This document shows positions 9,371-18,606 of a stretch of DNA of 64,000 bases, in pieces. Positions within the stretch are counted from its first letter, which is position 1, and the number at the start of each line of letters is the position of its first letter. Source of the stretch: Acidobacteriota bacterium (lineage in GTDB: Bacteria > Acidobacteriota > Terriglobia > Terriglobales > Acidobacteriaceae); assembly GCA_021816455.1 (NCBI GenBank), contig JAKAXU010000005.1:46308-110307 (forward strand), in the 5' to 3' direction. The notes below the pieces were generated by a model, which saw only the letters and a program-made list of their open reading frames with translations, ran no database searches and was not told the origin of the DNA. Both the position numbers and the translations under genes were made by a program.

Positions 9371-10516
9371 CTACGTGTTGACTTCAGGCCCTTCGCTCAA
9401 CTGCACCTGAACGGTGCGTTTGCGGCGACCGCGGTAGAAGGTGACGGAGACGGTATCGCCCGGCTGGTGCCGCTCCAGGATGGAGCTGATGTCGGCCGTA
9501 TCGGTGACCGGCTGTCCGTCGATGGCGACGATGAGGTCACCGCCGAGGATGATGGGGACGTTGCCCAGATAGGCCTGCTCATTACCTCCGCGAATGCCGG
9601 CGCGATCGGCCGCTCCGCCCGGAACCACGCGCTGGACGAGCACGCCGGCTTCGACGGGCAGCCCCATCTGATCGGCGAGGTCGGGACCGATGCCGAGCGA
9701 GACGATGCCGAGCGTCGGACGGCGAACACGCCCGTAGCGCATGAGGTCGCCCAGGACGGCCTTGGCGGTGTTGATGGGAATGGCGAAGCCGATGCCGGAG
9801 CTTTGCTCTGCGCCGCCGGTGGCGATGAGCGAGTTGATGCCGATCACATCGCCGCGCGAGTTGAGCAGCGGGCCACCGGAGTTGCCTGGATTGATGGCCG
9901 CGTCGGTCTGGATGGCGTCTTCGATAGGCGCGCCCTGCGGGCCGCGAATGGAGCGGATGGAGCTGATGATGCCCTGGGTCATGGTTCCGCTGAGGCCGAA
10001 GGGATTGCCGATGGCGTAGACTTTCTGGCCAACGACGAGGCCGCTGGAGTCGGCCAGAGTGACGGGCTGGAGGTTGGGCGCGTCGATCTGGAGCAGCGCC
10101 AGGTCGTGGACGCGGTCATAGCCGACGATACGGGCCTTGAAGTGGCGCTTGTCGCTGAGCATGACCTCGATGCGGTTGGCGTCTGCGATGACGTGGAAGT
10201 TGGTGAGCACATGACCGGCTTTATCGAGGATGAAGCCGGAACCCTGGCCCTGCTGCGGTACCTGCCCATAAAAGAAGTCGAACTTCATGGCCGTGGAGGT
10301 GATGTTGACGACCGACGGCAACACGCGCTTGTAGACGTTGATGTTGTTCAGCTCTTCGGAATCATAGGCAGGCGCCGCGTGGGCCTGGGTGAGTTCGAGC
10401 GCAGAACGGCTGCCGCTGACCGGCAGAAACCCCGCAAGCTGACGCGGCGGATGGGTTGTGAAATACCAGAATCCACTGACCAGCAACACCACCAGCAACA
10501 GTTGCCGCAATCGCAT
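9371..10516 (-). CDS. HtrA/DegP-type periplasmic serine protease with one PDZ domain
   Basis: Envelope quality-control protease or chaperone. An N-terminal signal anchor (RQLLLVVLLVSGFWYF) is followed by a trypsin-like domain with the full triad: His108 in TNFHVIADA, Asp138 in DRVHDLALLQI and Ser213 in INPGNSGGPLLNS. One PDZ domain follows at about residues 270-370 (LGIGPDLADQMGLPVEAGVLVQ region). The 381 residues with a single PDZ make it more DegS/HhoA-like than two-PDZ DegP. GAGGAAAC precedes the ATG. It lies downstream of coaE on the same strand with a 152-bp gap, so it probably has its own promoter. Confidence 0.94.
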   Translation of the reverse strand: MRLRQLLLVVLLVSGFWYFTTHPPRQLAGFLPVSGSRSALELTQAHAAPAYDSEELNNINVYKRVLPSVVNITSTAMKFDFFYGQVPQQGQGSGFILDKAGHVLTNFHVIADANRIEVMLSDKRHFKARIVGYDRVHDLALLQIDAPNLQPVTLADSSGLVVGQKVYAIGNPFGLSGTMTQGIISSIRSIRGPQGAPIEDAIQTDAAINPGNSGGPLLNSRGDVIGINSLIATGGAEQSSGIGFAIPINTAKAVLGDLMRYGRVRRPTLGIVSLGIGPDLADQMGLPVEAGVLVQRVVPGGAADRAGIRGGNEQAYLGNVPIILGGDLIVAIDGQPVTDTADISSILERHQPGDTVSVTFYRGRRKRTVQVQLSEGPEVNT

Positions 10517-10668
10517 CGCGTTTCCTCGTCTTTCGCTTGTTTTCCGCCCCGCAGGACGGAGCCGCGCGGGGGGAGATTTTTTACTGCCTGTTCTCTATGA
10601 TCGCAGTTTTTGGCTGCAAAATCTCTTTTCCGATGCACAAGAGGCGCTTCGTGTCGCGGGCCTGATGG

Positions 10669-11367
10669 TCAGTCCGGAGCCTGCGCCGCGTTCTCGGCCC
10701 GCAATGCCTGCCAGAGGTTTTCCGTTCGCTCCAGAAGCTGGTCCACGGTGCCGTCATTGACGAGGACAAAATCGGCTCTTGCAGCCTTTTCTTCCTCGGG
10801 CATCTGGCGCTGCATGCGCGAGCGCGCGTCGGCGACGAGTTGCTCGTCGGATGGGAACGCTGCGGATAGGCGCGCGGCGGCGCCCCGGGCCACGTAGCGG
10901 GCGATGCGCAGCGGTTCGGGAGCGGTGACCAGGACAACGCGGTCAAACCGGCGGCGCCAGTCTGCGAGCACTCCGACGCTTTCGCCGCGCAGGCGGGCGT
11001 CGCGCTCCACCTCGAAAATGAGCGCCGACTCAACGACCGCGATGGCGGCAGGATCGCTGGCGAAGAGCGCGTCCATCCACTGGCGCTGCGCTTCAATGAC
11101 GGCTGGATGGACGATGGCGTTCAGCTCGGCGAGACGTCCGCCGTTAAAGGCAAGCTTTGCCAGAGCGGCGCGGTCGAGACGGCCATCGGGAGCGACGACG
11201 GTGGGGCCGAAGTGCTCCGCAATTGCGTTGTAGACGGGCTGGCCCGGTTCCATGAGTGCGCGACCCAGTTCGTCTGCCTCAATGACGTCTGCGCCAAGCT
11301 GGCGCAGGCGGGCGGCTACGGTGCTTTTGCCGCTGCCGAGTCCGCCGGTGAGTCCGACGCGGAGCAC
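10669..11367 (-). CDS. coaE: Dephospho-CoA kinase
   Basis: Last step of coenzyme A synthesis, ATP-dependent phosphorylation of dephospho-CoA. The Walker A loop GLTGGLGSGKST is at the very N-terminus, followed by the substrate elements DVIEADELGRALMEPGQPVY and the lid region VLADWRRRFDRVVLVTAPEP. The 232 residues run slightly longer than the usual 200-210 at the C-terminus. A GTG start at 11367 is chosen because the Walker A loop must follow directly and GAGGAC lies about ten bases upstream. It begins four bases after the folD stop, so the two genes are one operon. Confidence 0.95.
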   Translation of the reverse strand: MLRVGLTGGLGSGKSTVAARLRQLGADVIEADELGRALMEPGQPVYNAIAEHFGPTVVAPDGRLDRAALAKLAFNGGRLAELNAIVHPAVIEAQRQWMDALFASDPAAIAVVESALIFEVERDARLRGESVGVLADWRRRFDRVVLVTAPEPLRIARYVARGAAARLSAAFPSDEQLVADARSRMQRQMPEEEKAARADFVLVNDGTVDQLLERTENLWQALRAENAAQAPD

Positions 11368-11371
11368 AGGG

Positions 11372-12286
11372 TCAGAGTCCTCGCCGCAGCCGAGCGGCTT
11401 TGACGGTATTGGCCATGAGCATGGCAATCGTGAGCGGACCGACGCCGCCGGGCACCGGCGTGTAGGCACCGGCCAAAGCGAAGGCGTGGGGATCGACATC
11501 GCCGACGAGGACGGCGCCGCGGCGCGCGAAGGTCTCTTCTCGCCTGGCGTCACCGGCGAAGAATCGCTCGAACTCGGCGCGGTCGGTGATGCGATTGATG
11601 CCGACGTCGATGATGGTTGCTCCGGGTCGGACCATCTCGGCGGTGAGAAATCCGGCACGTCCGATGGCGGCGACAAGGATGTCGGCCTCGCGCGTGATGC
11701 TGGCAAGATCGCGCGTCTTCGAGTGGCAGAGGGTGACGGTGGCATTTTCATGGAGCAGCAGCATGGCGACGGGCTTGCCGACGATGTCACTGCGTCCGAC
11801 GACGACCGCGCGCGCGCCGGCGATCGGGATGCCGCTGCGTTTGAGAATCTCAATGACGCCGGCCGGAGTGCAGGGGGCGAGCGCAGGCCGCCCGGCCTGA
11901 AGGCGACCGGCGTTGACGGGATGGAAGCCATCGACATCTTTTTCGGGCAGGATGGCGTCGAGCAGCCGTTTGGAGTCTACCTGAGGCGGCAAGGGCAACT
12001 GGAGCAGAATGCCGTCGATCTCTTCGCGGCGGTTGAGATCTGCGACGAGAGCGAGCATCTCATCGGTGGTGACGGACTCCGGCGGGGTCAGCATTTCGCT
12101 GTAAATGCCAAGTTCTTCGCAGGTTTTCACCTTGTTGCGAACGTAAATCTCCGAAGCCGCGACGTGGCCAACGAGCACCGCGGCCAGACCGGGCCGAATG
12201 CCGCGCGCGGCCAGCGCGGCGACCTCGGCGGCGACCTCCTGACGAATCTGCGCGGCGATGGCCGCTCCATCGAGAATCCTTGGCAT
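11372..12286 (-). CDS. folD: Bifunctional methylenetetrahydrofolate dehydrogenase / methenyltetrahydrofolate cyclohydrolase
   Basis: Interconverts one-carbon folates with NADP. The catalytic segment YVRNKVKTCEELGI carries the essential Tyr and Lys. The folate-site motif ILLQLPLPPQVD, the CTPAGVIEIL loop, the nucleotide site VVVGRSDIVGKPVA and the C-terminal signature PVPGGVGPLTIAMLM are all present. Its length is typical. ATG 12286 (MPRILDG) is preferred because GTGAGG lies at good spacing; a TTG two codons upstream (12292) is also in frame. It heads the folD-coaE operon. Confidence 0.97.
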   Translation of the reverse strand: MPRILDGAAIAAQIRQEVAAEVAALAARGIRPGLAAVLVGHVAASEIYVRNKVKTCEELGIYSEMLTPPESVTTDEMLALVADLNRREEIDGILLQLPLPPQVDSKRLLDAILPEKDVDGFHPVNAGRLQAGRPALAPCTPAGVIEILKRSGIPIAGARAVVVGRSDIVGKPVAMLLLHENATVTLCHSKTRDLASITREADILVAAIGRAGFLTAEMVRPGATIIDVGINRITDRAEFERFFAGDARREETFARRGAVLVGDVDPHAFALAGAYTPVPGGVGPLTIAMLMANTVKAARLRRGL

Positions 12287-12515
12287 CCTCAATCCTCACT
12301 CTCACTTGCATCGTACCAAGTCGGCCAGATGGCGCTGCAGAATTCGTCCCGTTTTTGCAGGACGAAAAGCGCCAGTCGTCGCGCTCAGAACTACGACATC
12401 TGACCAGATGTTGAGGGAAATACTGTTCGATTCTGCGATTGTGAGGGCAGCGAGCCTTCGCTGCACACTGCGTACGGTCAGGAATCCGGATTGGACAGGC
12501 AAGCGGGAAGCGAGT

Positions 12516-12734
12516 CTAGATCGGGGTTTTCCGGGACGCCCCGTGTTTTGCGTGCGCGTGATGCTCCTTTTTCTGCAAGCGCCGGATGGTGAGCGCCTGA
12601 AGGATGGAGACGCGAGTCCGCTCTCGACAGAGCCAACAGCGAGCCGGGAAGCGGAGTGTGAGCAGGAAAAACAGGTCAGAGACTTTCCAGTGAGACAGAC
12701 GCAGGTGACTCGATCCGCAGGACGGGCAGCGCAT
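12516..12734 (-). CDS. Small zinc-ribbon protein, conserved hypothetical
   Basis: A 72-residue protein beginning MRCPSCGSSHLRLSHW and containing a second knuckle RCWLCRERTR about 30 residues on. Two Cys-x2-Cys pairs separated by a hydrophobic stretch (DLFFLLTLRF) form a probable four-Cys zinc ribbon. The start is fixed by GGAGGA eight bases before ATGCGCTGC. The central hydrophobic segment is too short and aromatic to be a confident membrane helix. The C-terminal 25 residues are basic. No function is assigned. Two further minus-strand genes lie upstream, MerR and GPx. Confidence 0.72.
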   Translation of the reverse strand: MRCPSCGSSHLRLSHWKVSDLFFLLTLRFPARCWLCRERTRVSILQALTIRRLQKKEHHAHAKHGASRKTPI

Positions 12735-12928
12735 AACGACAACTCCTCCAAGGTTCAAGGCAGCGCAAGGGGGAACGAACGGAAATGAATAAACGAACGG
12801 AAATGAATAGTTGATATATCCCGCGACGTGCTGGTAACTGGACTATAGCACGAGCATGAGGTTGGCCAAATACGCGGCCCTCCCGTGGCGATGCGGAGAC
12901 TGGCCCTCCGACGGAGGAGAGAAGTCGT

Positions 12929-13387
12929 TCAAAGGTCCGCAAAGAGCGAGGGTTCCGTTGCGCTGTGCAAGGCCGGGCGAGAACGGCGACGATGCGCAGG
13001 AGCGGGATCGCGCGCGAGCAGGTCGCGCAGCTCGGCCAGGCCGACGCGAAGCTCTTCCAGTCGATCTGGCGCGATGGAAGACGCAGGATCGGGGGTCTGG
13101 GCGATGGCCTGGCGCGCGCCTGCAAGCGTGAAACCACGCAGATGCACTAGTTCATGAATACGAAGCGCGAGTTCCAACTCGCGTCGGCGATAGAGCCGCT
13201 GTCCTGTGCCACCCTTGGAGGGCTTGAGCTGCGGGAACTGGGTCTCCCAGAAACGCAGCACAGAGGTGGCTACGCCACAGATGCGGGCGACTTCACCGAT
13301 GCGGTAGTAGAGCCGATCCGGAATGGCCGGAGTAACCGAGGGAAGGGCTTCGGATCTTCGGCTGGAGCCGAGGCGATGGCGCGGCAT
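12929..13387 (-). CDS. MerR-family transcriptional regulator
   Basis: DNA-binding regulator of 152 residues. The MerR winged helix occupies about residues 24-95: YYRIGEVARICGVATSVLRF, then WETQFPQLKPSKGGTGQRLY, then RRRELELALRIHELVHLRGFT. The C-terminal part is short and lacks the cysteines of metal-sensing MerR proteins. It resembles the housekeeping MerR-like proteins often found next to ihfA in other bacteria. The ATG at 13387 is set by AAGGAGGATGAA directly upstream; longer in-frame starts lack such a site. The ligand is unknown. Confidence 0.9.
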   Translation of the reverse strand: MPRHRLGSSRRSEALPSVTPAIPDRLYYRIGEVARICGVATSVLRFWETQFPQLKPSKGGTGQRLYRRRELELALRIHELVHLRGFTLAGARQAIAQTPDPASSIAPDRLEELRVGLAELRDLLARDPAPAHRRRSRPALHSATEPSLFADL

Positions 13388-13582
13388 TTCATCCTCCTTA
13401 ATCGGTGCGCGGCGAAAGGCAACTGGAAGAGCCATAACGGTTGCGGACTGGCTCGATCGGGTATGGCCGGTTAGCGAACGTGCCGACCTCGATCCGAAAA
13501 TTGCCCTCAGTATACCGCCGGATTCGACTCATGGACGCAATTTTGCGGCGTGACGCATGCGGCGATTCGGCAGGCATAACCC

Positions 13583-14077
13583 TCAGCCGAGTAGTTTTTC
13601 GATATGCGGGGCGAGATCGGCAGGGTCTGTGCGCGGCGCGAAGCGATCCACGACCTGACCGCTGCGATTGACGAGGAACTTGGTGAAGTTCCACTTGATC
13701 GCCTCGGTGCCGAGCAGACCGGCTTTCTCACTCCGCAGGTATTGATAGAGCGGATGAGCATGCGGGCCATTCACATCGATCTTCGCAAAGATCGGAAAAC
13801 TGACGCCGTAGTTTTTCTGGCAGAATTCGCCAATCTGAGCCTCGCTCCCAGGCTCCTGCGCGCCAAACTGGTTACAGGGGAAACCGAGTACGACGAAGCC
13901 ACGATCTTTGAATTGCCGGAAAAGCACTTCGAGACCGGCATATTGTGGCGTGAAGCCGCACTGTGAAGCGGTGTTGACGATGAGCATAACCTTGCCTTCA
14001 AAGCGGGCCAATGGGCAGTCGCTGCCATCCAGCAGCGGCGCGGAGAAGGAGTAGACCGGGGAAGCAACGACAGACAT
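13583..14077 (-). CDS. Glutathione peroxidase family protein (probably thioredoxin-dependent)
   Basis: Thiol peroxidase of 164 residues reducing H2O2 or lipid hydroperoxides. The catalytic set is visible: Cys40 in NTASQCGFTPQY (no selenocysteine), Gln70 in GFPCNQFG and Trp129 in KWNFTKFLV. Cys86 in EFCQKNYGVSFPIF sits where thioredoxin-dependent GPx enzymes have their resolving cysteine, so thioredoxin is the likelier reductant. There is no signal peptide. Start 14077 follows GAGGA about nine bases upstream; GTG 14092 is an in-frame alternative. It is divergent from the CPXCG gene. Confidence 0.95.
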   Translation of the reverse strand: MSVVASPVYSFSAPLLDGSDCPLARFEGKVMLIVNTASQCGFTPQYAGLEVLFRQFKDRGFVVLGFPCNQFGAQEPGSEAQIGEFCQKNYGVSFPIFAKIDVNGPHAHPLYQYLRSEKAGLLGTEAIKWNFTKFLVNRSGQVVDRFAPRTDPADLAPHIEKLLG

Positions 14078-14226
14078 GGGAAAAATCCTCACGAGTTGGA
14101 ATCCATTGCGTCTATGTATAAGTTAATCCGAATATCTCGGCGACGGCAGTTGTCATGAGGATAAGAGAGTTTTCCGCCCCACGGAGTTGAGCGCAGCGGA
14201 GCAGACCGAGCGGAAGAACTGGGGGG

Positions 14227-14433
14227 ATGAGAATGCAGGATATAGTGAGAAGCGAAGCCGGTTTCAGGTGCGCCGGCTGCGGGGAATGGAACGAGACGGT
14301 TGTCGATCCTTCGGCGGGTCTGCGGCAGCTTTATGTCGAGGATTGCCAGGTTTGCTGCAAGCCCAACGTGCTTCGAATTGGATGGATGGAGAGGGCGGAA
14401 CGGTGGCAAATCGAGTCCGAAGTGGAAAGTTGA
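14227..14433 (+). CDS. CPXCG-motif cysteine-rich protein
   Basis: A 68-residue protein of the CPXCG family (Pfam PF14255 type). The signature is a first knuckle FRCAGCGEWNE, a central VVDPSAGLRQLYVEDC and the second knuckle CQVCCKPNVLRI. Four cysteines probably hold one zinc. The family is widespread and uncharacterised. Here the first knuckle reads CAGCGE instead of the usual CPYCGE. A G-rich stretch (ctgggggg) precedes ATG 14227; ATG 14233 two codons later is equally possible. The bamA promoter lies just downstream. Confidence 0.88.
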   Translation: MRMQDIVRSEAGFRCAGCGEWNETVVDPSAGLRQLYVEDCQVCCKPNVLRIGWMERAERWQIESEVES

Positions 14434-14454
14434 CCCAATCTGCGGGCACTGGAT

Positions 14455-14484
14455 TTGGGCTGGGGTGGTGCGGTCCAATATAAT
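14455..14484 (+). promoter_or_regulatory. Candidate sigma70 promoter for bamA
   Basis: A perfect TATAAT at 14479-14484 is preceded 18 bases upstream by TTGGGC (weak -35, 3 of 6). It lies in the non-coding gap between the CPXCG gene and bamA. The implied leader to the TTG start at 14663 is about 170 bases. Confidence 0.45.
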
Positions 14485-14662
14485 CAAGTTTTCGTCAACC
14501 ATCATGGATTCCGGGGGGTTCTCCGGAGGCATGCGGTCCGGATTCAGGAGTGGTTTTATCCGGCCACTACGATTTTCGAGCAGTGAGGGTGCGCTTATCT
14601 TTCCCGTTCAGTCGATCTATACACGGTGTTCTACCAGTGGTTCCCGCGAAGAGGTGACTTCA

Positions 14663-17548
14663 TTGAGCGCCGGGCGCCCTCGATCATGGAATCCTCGATG
14701 GCGCCGCATCGGCGCGTGTCTGCGAGGCTGGCGGTTGCTGGCCCTGCTGCTGGCGTTGCTCTGCGCCGCCAGCGGATTTTCCACTCGCCTGGCCGCGCAG
14801 GAAGGTCCAAATACGATCTATCAGATTCGCGTGATCGGTAACCGTCGCATTCCGAAGGAGACAATCCTGGCGCGGCTGTTTACGCATGTAGGCGACACGT
14901 ACGATCCGGCGTCGATTGAGCGCGACTTCAATTCGCTGTGGAATACCGGCTACTTCGAGGATCTGCGCATCGAACGCGAGGACTCCGACAAGGGCATCAT
15001 TCTGGATATCTTTGTGCTGGAGCGGCCGACGATCCGCGAGATCAACTACAAAGGTCTGAACTCGGTCTCGCAGTCCGATGTGCTGGATCGATTTAAGAAG
15101 GAAAAAGTCGGCCTGTCGGTCGAAAGCCAGTACGACCCGACGAAAATCAAGCATGCCGAGACGGTGCTGAAGCAGTTGCTGGCAGAGCACGGCCATCAGT
15201 TTGCCACCATCCGCACGGATGTGAAGCGGATTCCGCCGGCATCGGTTCAGGTCAACTTCAACATCAAGGAAGGTCCGACGGTCAAAGTCGGCAACATCAA
15301 GTTCGTCGGCAATCAGCACATCAGCAGCCTCATCCTGCGTCGTTCGATGCGCAATTTGCGCCCGATCGGCATTCCGTACTCGATTTTCTTTGAGGATCTT
15401 TTCCCGAAGACTTACGACAGCTCGAAGCTGGAGGAAGACTCGGAGCGGGTGCGCCAGGCGTACCGCGACCGTGGCTACTACAACGCGGCGGTGGAAGATC
15501 CGAAGACGCAGATTCGGGATCAGGGCGGGCTGAATTTCTTCACCTTCCAGCCGAACAAGGGCAAGCGCATCGACATCCTGATGCCGATCGAGGAAGGCCA
15601 GCGTTATCGGCTGGGTCACATCACGTTCACTGGCAACAAGGCGGTGAACAATACGCGCGCGCTGCGCAATACCTTCCCGATCAAGGACGGAGCGGTCTTC
15701 AATGCGACGGCGATCGGCAAGGGTCTGGAGAACCTGAAGAAGGCTTACGGTCAGTTGGGCTACATCAACTTTGGCGCCATTCCAAGCGCGACGGTGGATG
15801 ACAAAAACCATACTGTGTCTCTGAACGTGGACATCGACGAAGGGAAGCAGTTCTACGTCTCGCGCATCGAAATTCAAGGCAATACGCTGACGCGCGACCG
15901 GGTGATCCGGCGCGAGCTGCTGCTGCAGGAGGGCCAGGTCTACAACTCGCAGCTCTGGGAGTACAGCCTTCTGCGCCTGAACCAGCTCGACTACTTCGAT
16001 CCACTGAAGGTCGATCAGGACACCGAGGCGCACCAGAACACTGAGGCAGGCACGGTCGATCTGCTGCTGAAGGTGAAGGAAAAGGGCAAGAACTCGATTG
16101 GTCTGAATGGCGGCGTATCCGGTCTGGAGGGCGCGTTCCTGGGAGTGAACTACCAGACGAACAACTTCCTGGGCCTGGGCGAGACGCTGAGCCTGCAGGC
16201 GAACCTGGGCAACGTGCAGCGGCAGTTCCTGTTCGGCTTCACACAGCCATACTTCCACAATCGCCCCCTGAATATCGGCTTCCAGGTATTCAATACGAAG
16301 TCCGACTACAACCCAGCCAGGAATTACTCGGCGACGGCGGGGATCGGCTACAACCAGTTACAGGCCAACAACACCCTGGTGCAGGACTACAACAGCGCGA
16401 AGACGGGCATGAACTTCTCGATGAGCTACCCGCTGCCGCACCACAACTTCCAGCGCGTGGGCTTCACATACTCGCTGACGCGGTCCACCATCACGGCGTT
16501 CAGTTCGGCCTCGCAGGAGCTCTTCCAAACGCTGAACTTCCGCTCCGGAATCCAGGGGCAGAACGCGCTGGCTGGCATCGTGAGCAGCTCGCTCTCGCTG
16601 AGCTACAGTCTGAGCACGATCAGCGACCCGATGCGTCCACGCACCGGCAGGGAGTTCTCGGCTCTGGTGCAGACCTCTGGTCTGTTTGGCGATGTCCGCT
16701 ACGTGATGCCTGCACTGGCCTACAAGCAGTTCACTCCGGTAAAGGGCCTGTGGCCGTCGCCGCAGGGAAGGAACGTGCTGGGCTGGCGCGCAGAACTGAA
16801 GTACATTCAGGGCTGGGGCGGCGATGTGGCTCCGCCAAATGATCGATTCTACGCCGGCGGCGAAGCCGACCTGCGCGGATTCGATGTCCGCTCGGCGACG
16901 CCATACGCCTATATTCCGAACCGCATCAGCTTCCAACTGGAAAACCCCGATGGAAGCTGCATTCCGCGCGATCCTTATAACCCGCAGCTCAACCAGTGCA
17001 TTCAGATTCCACTGCCGGTGTACAGCGTCGTTTCAATCGGCGGTGACACGGATTTCACCAACAACCTGGAGTACCGCATTCCGATCGTGGGACCGATTAC
17101 CTTAGCCATCTTTGACGACTTCGGGATCGCCACTTCGGTGGACAACAACCAGCTCCAGGAAAGCCCGGAAGGCTATGCCAGCCTGAACTCTCCGCTCTAC
17201 GGCTGCCCAGTCTACAACAACGGAACCTGCGAAGGCGGAGTACAGATTCACTTCAGCGACTACATTCGCCCGCTGTCCGGAACAAACTTCAGGCCACGCA
17301 TGTCCACCGGCGGCGAATTGCAGGTAATCATGCCGATCATCAACGCGCCAGTGCGCCTCTACTACGCATGGAACCCGATGCGTATCGACCGGCAGAATCC
17401 CGGCGAAACGCTCATCACACGCTCCATGTTCCCGCCGGGCGGAGCAGGCGATTACTCCTATCAGCGGGCAATTCAGTTGTATGGCCCGCAGTACCTGATG
17501 CGCGAGCCGCATGCAACCTTCCGCCTGACGGTCTCGACGACCTTCTGA
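14663..17548 (+). CDS. bamA: Outer-membrane protein assembly factor BamA
   Basis: Central beta-barrel of the BAM complex, inserting outer-membrane proteins. A signal sequence (LLALLLALLCAASGF, cleaved near AAQEG) precedes five POTRA domains. The first starts at TIYQIRVIGNRRIPKET and later ones at TIREINYKGLNSVSQSD, VKVGNIKFVGNQHISS, YRLGHITFTGNKAVNN and FYVSRIEIQGNTLTRD. The 16-strand barrel fills the C-terminal half, with the lid-loop motif FYAGGEADLRGFDVRS and a terminal Phe (LTVSTTF), as expected for an Omp85 barrel. The 961 residues are long, partly from Cys-containing barrel loops near residues 770-870. The start is TTG 14663, behind AGAGGTGA; no ATG in frame fits between this site and the signal sequence. 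skp follows. Confidence 0.93.
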   Translation: MSAGRPRSWNPRWRRIGACLRGWRLLALLLALLCAASGFSTRLAAQEGPNTIYQIRVIGNRRIPKETILARLFTHVGDTYDPASIERDFNSLWNTGYFEDLRIEREDSDKGIILDIFVLERPTIREINYKGLNSVSQSDVLDRFKKEKVGLSVESQYDPTKIKHAETVLKQLLAEHGHQFATIRTDVKRIPPASVQVNFNIKEGPTVKVGNIKFVGNQHISSLILRRSMRNLRPIGIPYSIFFEDLFPKTYDSSKLEEDSERVRQAYRDRGYYNAAVEDPKTQIRDQGGLNFFTFQPNKGKRIDILMPIEEGQRYRLGHITFTGNKAVNNTRALRNTFPIKDGAVFNATAIGKGLENLKKAYGQLGYINFGAIPSATVDDKNHTVSLNVDIDEGKQFYVSRIEIQGNTLTRDRVIRRELLLQEGQVYNSQLWEYSLLRLNQLDYFDPLKVDQDTEAHQNTEAGTVDLLLKVKEKGKNSIGLNGGVSGLEGAFLGVNYQTNNFLGLGETLSLQANLGNVQRQFLFGFTQPYFHNRPLNIGFQVFNTKSDYNPARNYSATAGIGYNQLQANNTLVQDYNSAKTGMNFSMSYPLPHHNFQRVGFTYSLTRSTITAFSSASQELFQTLNFRSGIQGQNALAGIVSSSLSLSYSLSTISDPMRPRTGREFSALVQTSGLFGDVRYVMPALAYKQFTPVKGLWPSPQGRNVLGWRAELKYIQGWGGDVAPPNDRFYAGGEADLRGFDVRSATPYAYIPNRISFQLENPDGSCIPRDPYNPQLNQCIQIPLPVYSVVSIGGDTDFTNNLEYRIPIVGPITLAIFDDFGIATSVDNNQLQESPEGYASLNSPLYGCPVYNNGTCEGGVQIHFSDYIRPLSGTNFRPRMSTGGELQVIMPIINAPVRLYYAWNPMRIDRQNPGETLITRSMFPPGGAGDYSYQRAIQLYGPQYLMREPHATFRLTVSTTF

Positions 17549-17574
17549 GGAAGCAGTAGCCACAACAGAGAACG

Positions 17575-17609
17575 AAGGCCCTTCGAAGCTGCTGCTCGAA
17601 GGGCCTTTC
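17575..17609 (+). terminator. Rho-independent terminator after bamA
   Basis: A 12-bp perfect stem (aaggcccttcga / tcgaagggcctt) with a 9-base loop is followed by TCT, 26 bases after the bamA stop. The rest of the 324-bp gap up to skp (17610-17872) shows no further gene or clear motif. Confidence 0.82.
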
Positions 17610-17872
17610 TACGTGACGATGTCGGGAGCAGAAAGATGCCATTTGGAGGCATCACCGGTAATCCCGATTGACCAAGGCAGGGGCCACTCCTATAATCCAG
17701 ATAGTTCCTGCTGACGTCTCTGTCCGCGTCCTACTTTGGTTTTCGCGCCTGTTGCAATCGGTTGGGCAGAATTCACGTAGAGCTGAGAGATACCCATCAG
17801 GGAGCAGCGTTTTGCTTCCTGGAAGGAATGCGGGCAAAACCAATCGGGAAAACGAAGGAGTTTTTGAAGTCC

Positions 17873-18514
17873 ATGAATCGTACCCTCGCCATTGCAGTCC
17901 TTGCAGCTTCGAGCCTGAGCTTCGGAGCCATCGCACAAACGTCTGCCACCAAGGCTGCGTCCACCGCCCCTGCAGGGCCAACGAAGATCGCCGTGATTGC
18001 CTTCCAGGCGGCTGTGGCGCAGACCAATGAAGGTCAGCGCGACTTCGCCGATCTGCAGAAGAAGTTCGAACCGAAGCGCGCACAGCTCAAGGCGCTGAAC
18101 GATCAGATCGAGTCGATGAAGAAACAGCTCCAGGGACAGGCCTCGACGCTGACCCCGGCGCAGACCGCGGCCACGACGAAGAACATCGATGAGAAGACCA
18201 AGCAGCTCCAGCGCGATGCGCAGGATGCTCAGTCGGATTTCCAGCAAGCAGTCCAGGATATGTACAACTCGCTGGCGTCCAAGGTCTATGACGTGCTGAA
18301 CACCTATGCCAAGCAGCATGCGTACACGATGGTGGTGGACGTAAGCCAGCAGCAAAGCCCGGTGCTCTGGGCCGCCGACTCGACCAACATCACCAAGCAG
18401 ATTGTGGATCTGTACAACGTGAAATCCGGCGTTCCGGCCCCGGCCGCGACCCCGACCGCGGCGCAGTCCGGTGGACTGCCCTCGGCTCCGGCTCCGAAAC
18501 CGGCAGCGCACTGA
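17873..18514 (+). CDS. skp: OmpH/Skp-family periplasmic chaperone
   Basis: Holdase that carries unfolded outer-membrane proteins across the periplasm to BamA. A signal peptide (MNRTLAIAVLAASSLSFGAIAQ) is followed by an alanine/threonine linker, the short beta core (TKIAVIAFQAAVAQ) and the long helical tentacles (about residues 55-150, rich in Lys, Gln and Glu: FEPKRAQLKALNDQIESM). The core then returns at YTMVVDVSQQQSPVLW. A Pro/Ala-rich tail (APAATPTAAQSGG...) of about 30 residues is unusual for Skp. Start 17873 follows GAAGGAG with 12-base spacing. Position behind bamA is the normal arrangement. Confidence 0.9.
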   Translation: MNRTLAIAVLAASSLSFGAIAQTSATKAASTAPAGPTKIAVIAFQAAVAQTNEGQRDFADLQKKFEPKRAQLKALNDQIESMKKQLQGQASTLTPAQTAATTKNIDEKTKQLQRDAQDAQSDFQQAVQDMYNSLASKVYDVLNTYAKQHAYTMVVDVSQQQSPVLWAADSTNITKQIVDLYNVKSGVPAPAATPTAAQSGGLPSAPAPKPAAH

Positions 18515-18561
18515 GATCTCGGACCGCCTGAGACAGCAGCAGCGCCGTCGGCGCGCAATCT

Positions 18562-18606
18562 GCGCAAAGCGGCCTCGACTGAAGTCGAGGCCGCTTTGCG
18601 CCTTTC
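18562..18606 (+). terminator. Long-stem terminator after skp
   Basis: Arms at 18562-18580 and 18583-18601 are perfectly complementary (19 bases each, about 17 bp effective stem around a tgaa turn) and are followed by CTTTCT. They start 47 bases after the skp stop. Confidence 0.88.

Noticed and set aside
14684..16258. Long open frame on the minus strand opposite bamA
   Set aside because: It is antisense to conserved POTRA and barrel sequence, is compositionally odd and has no recognisable domain. Long antisense frames are expected at this GC content.
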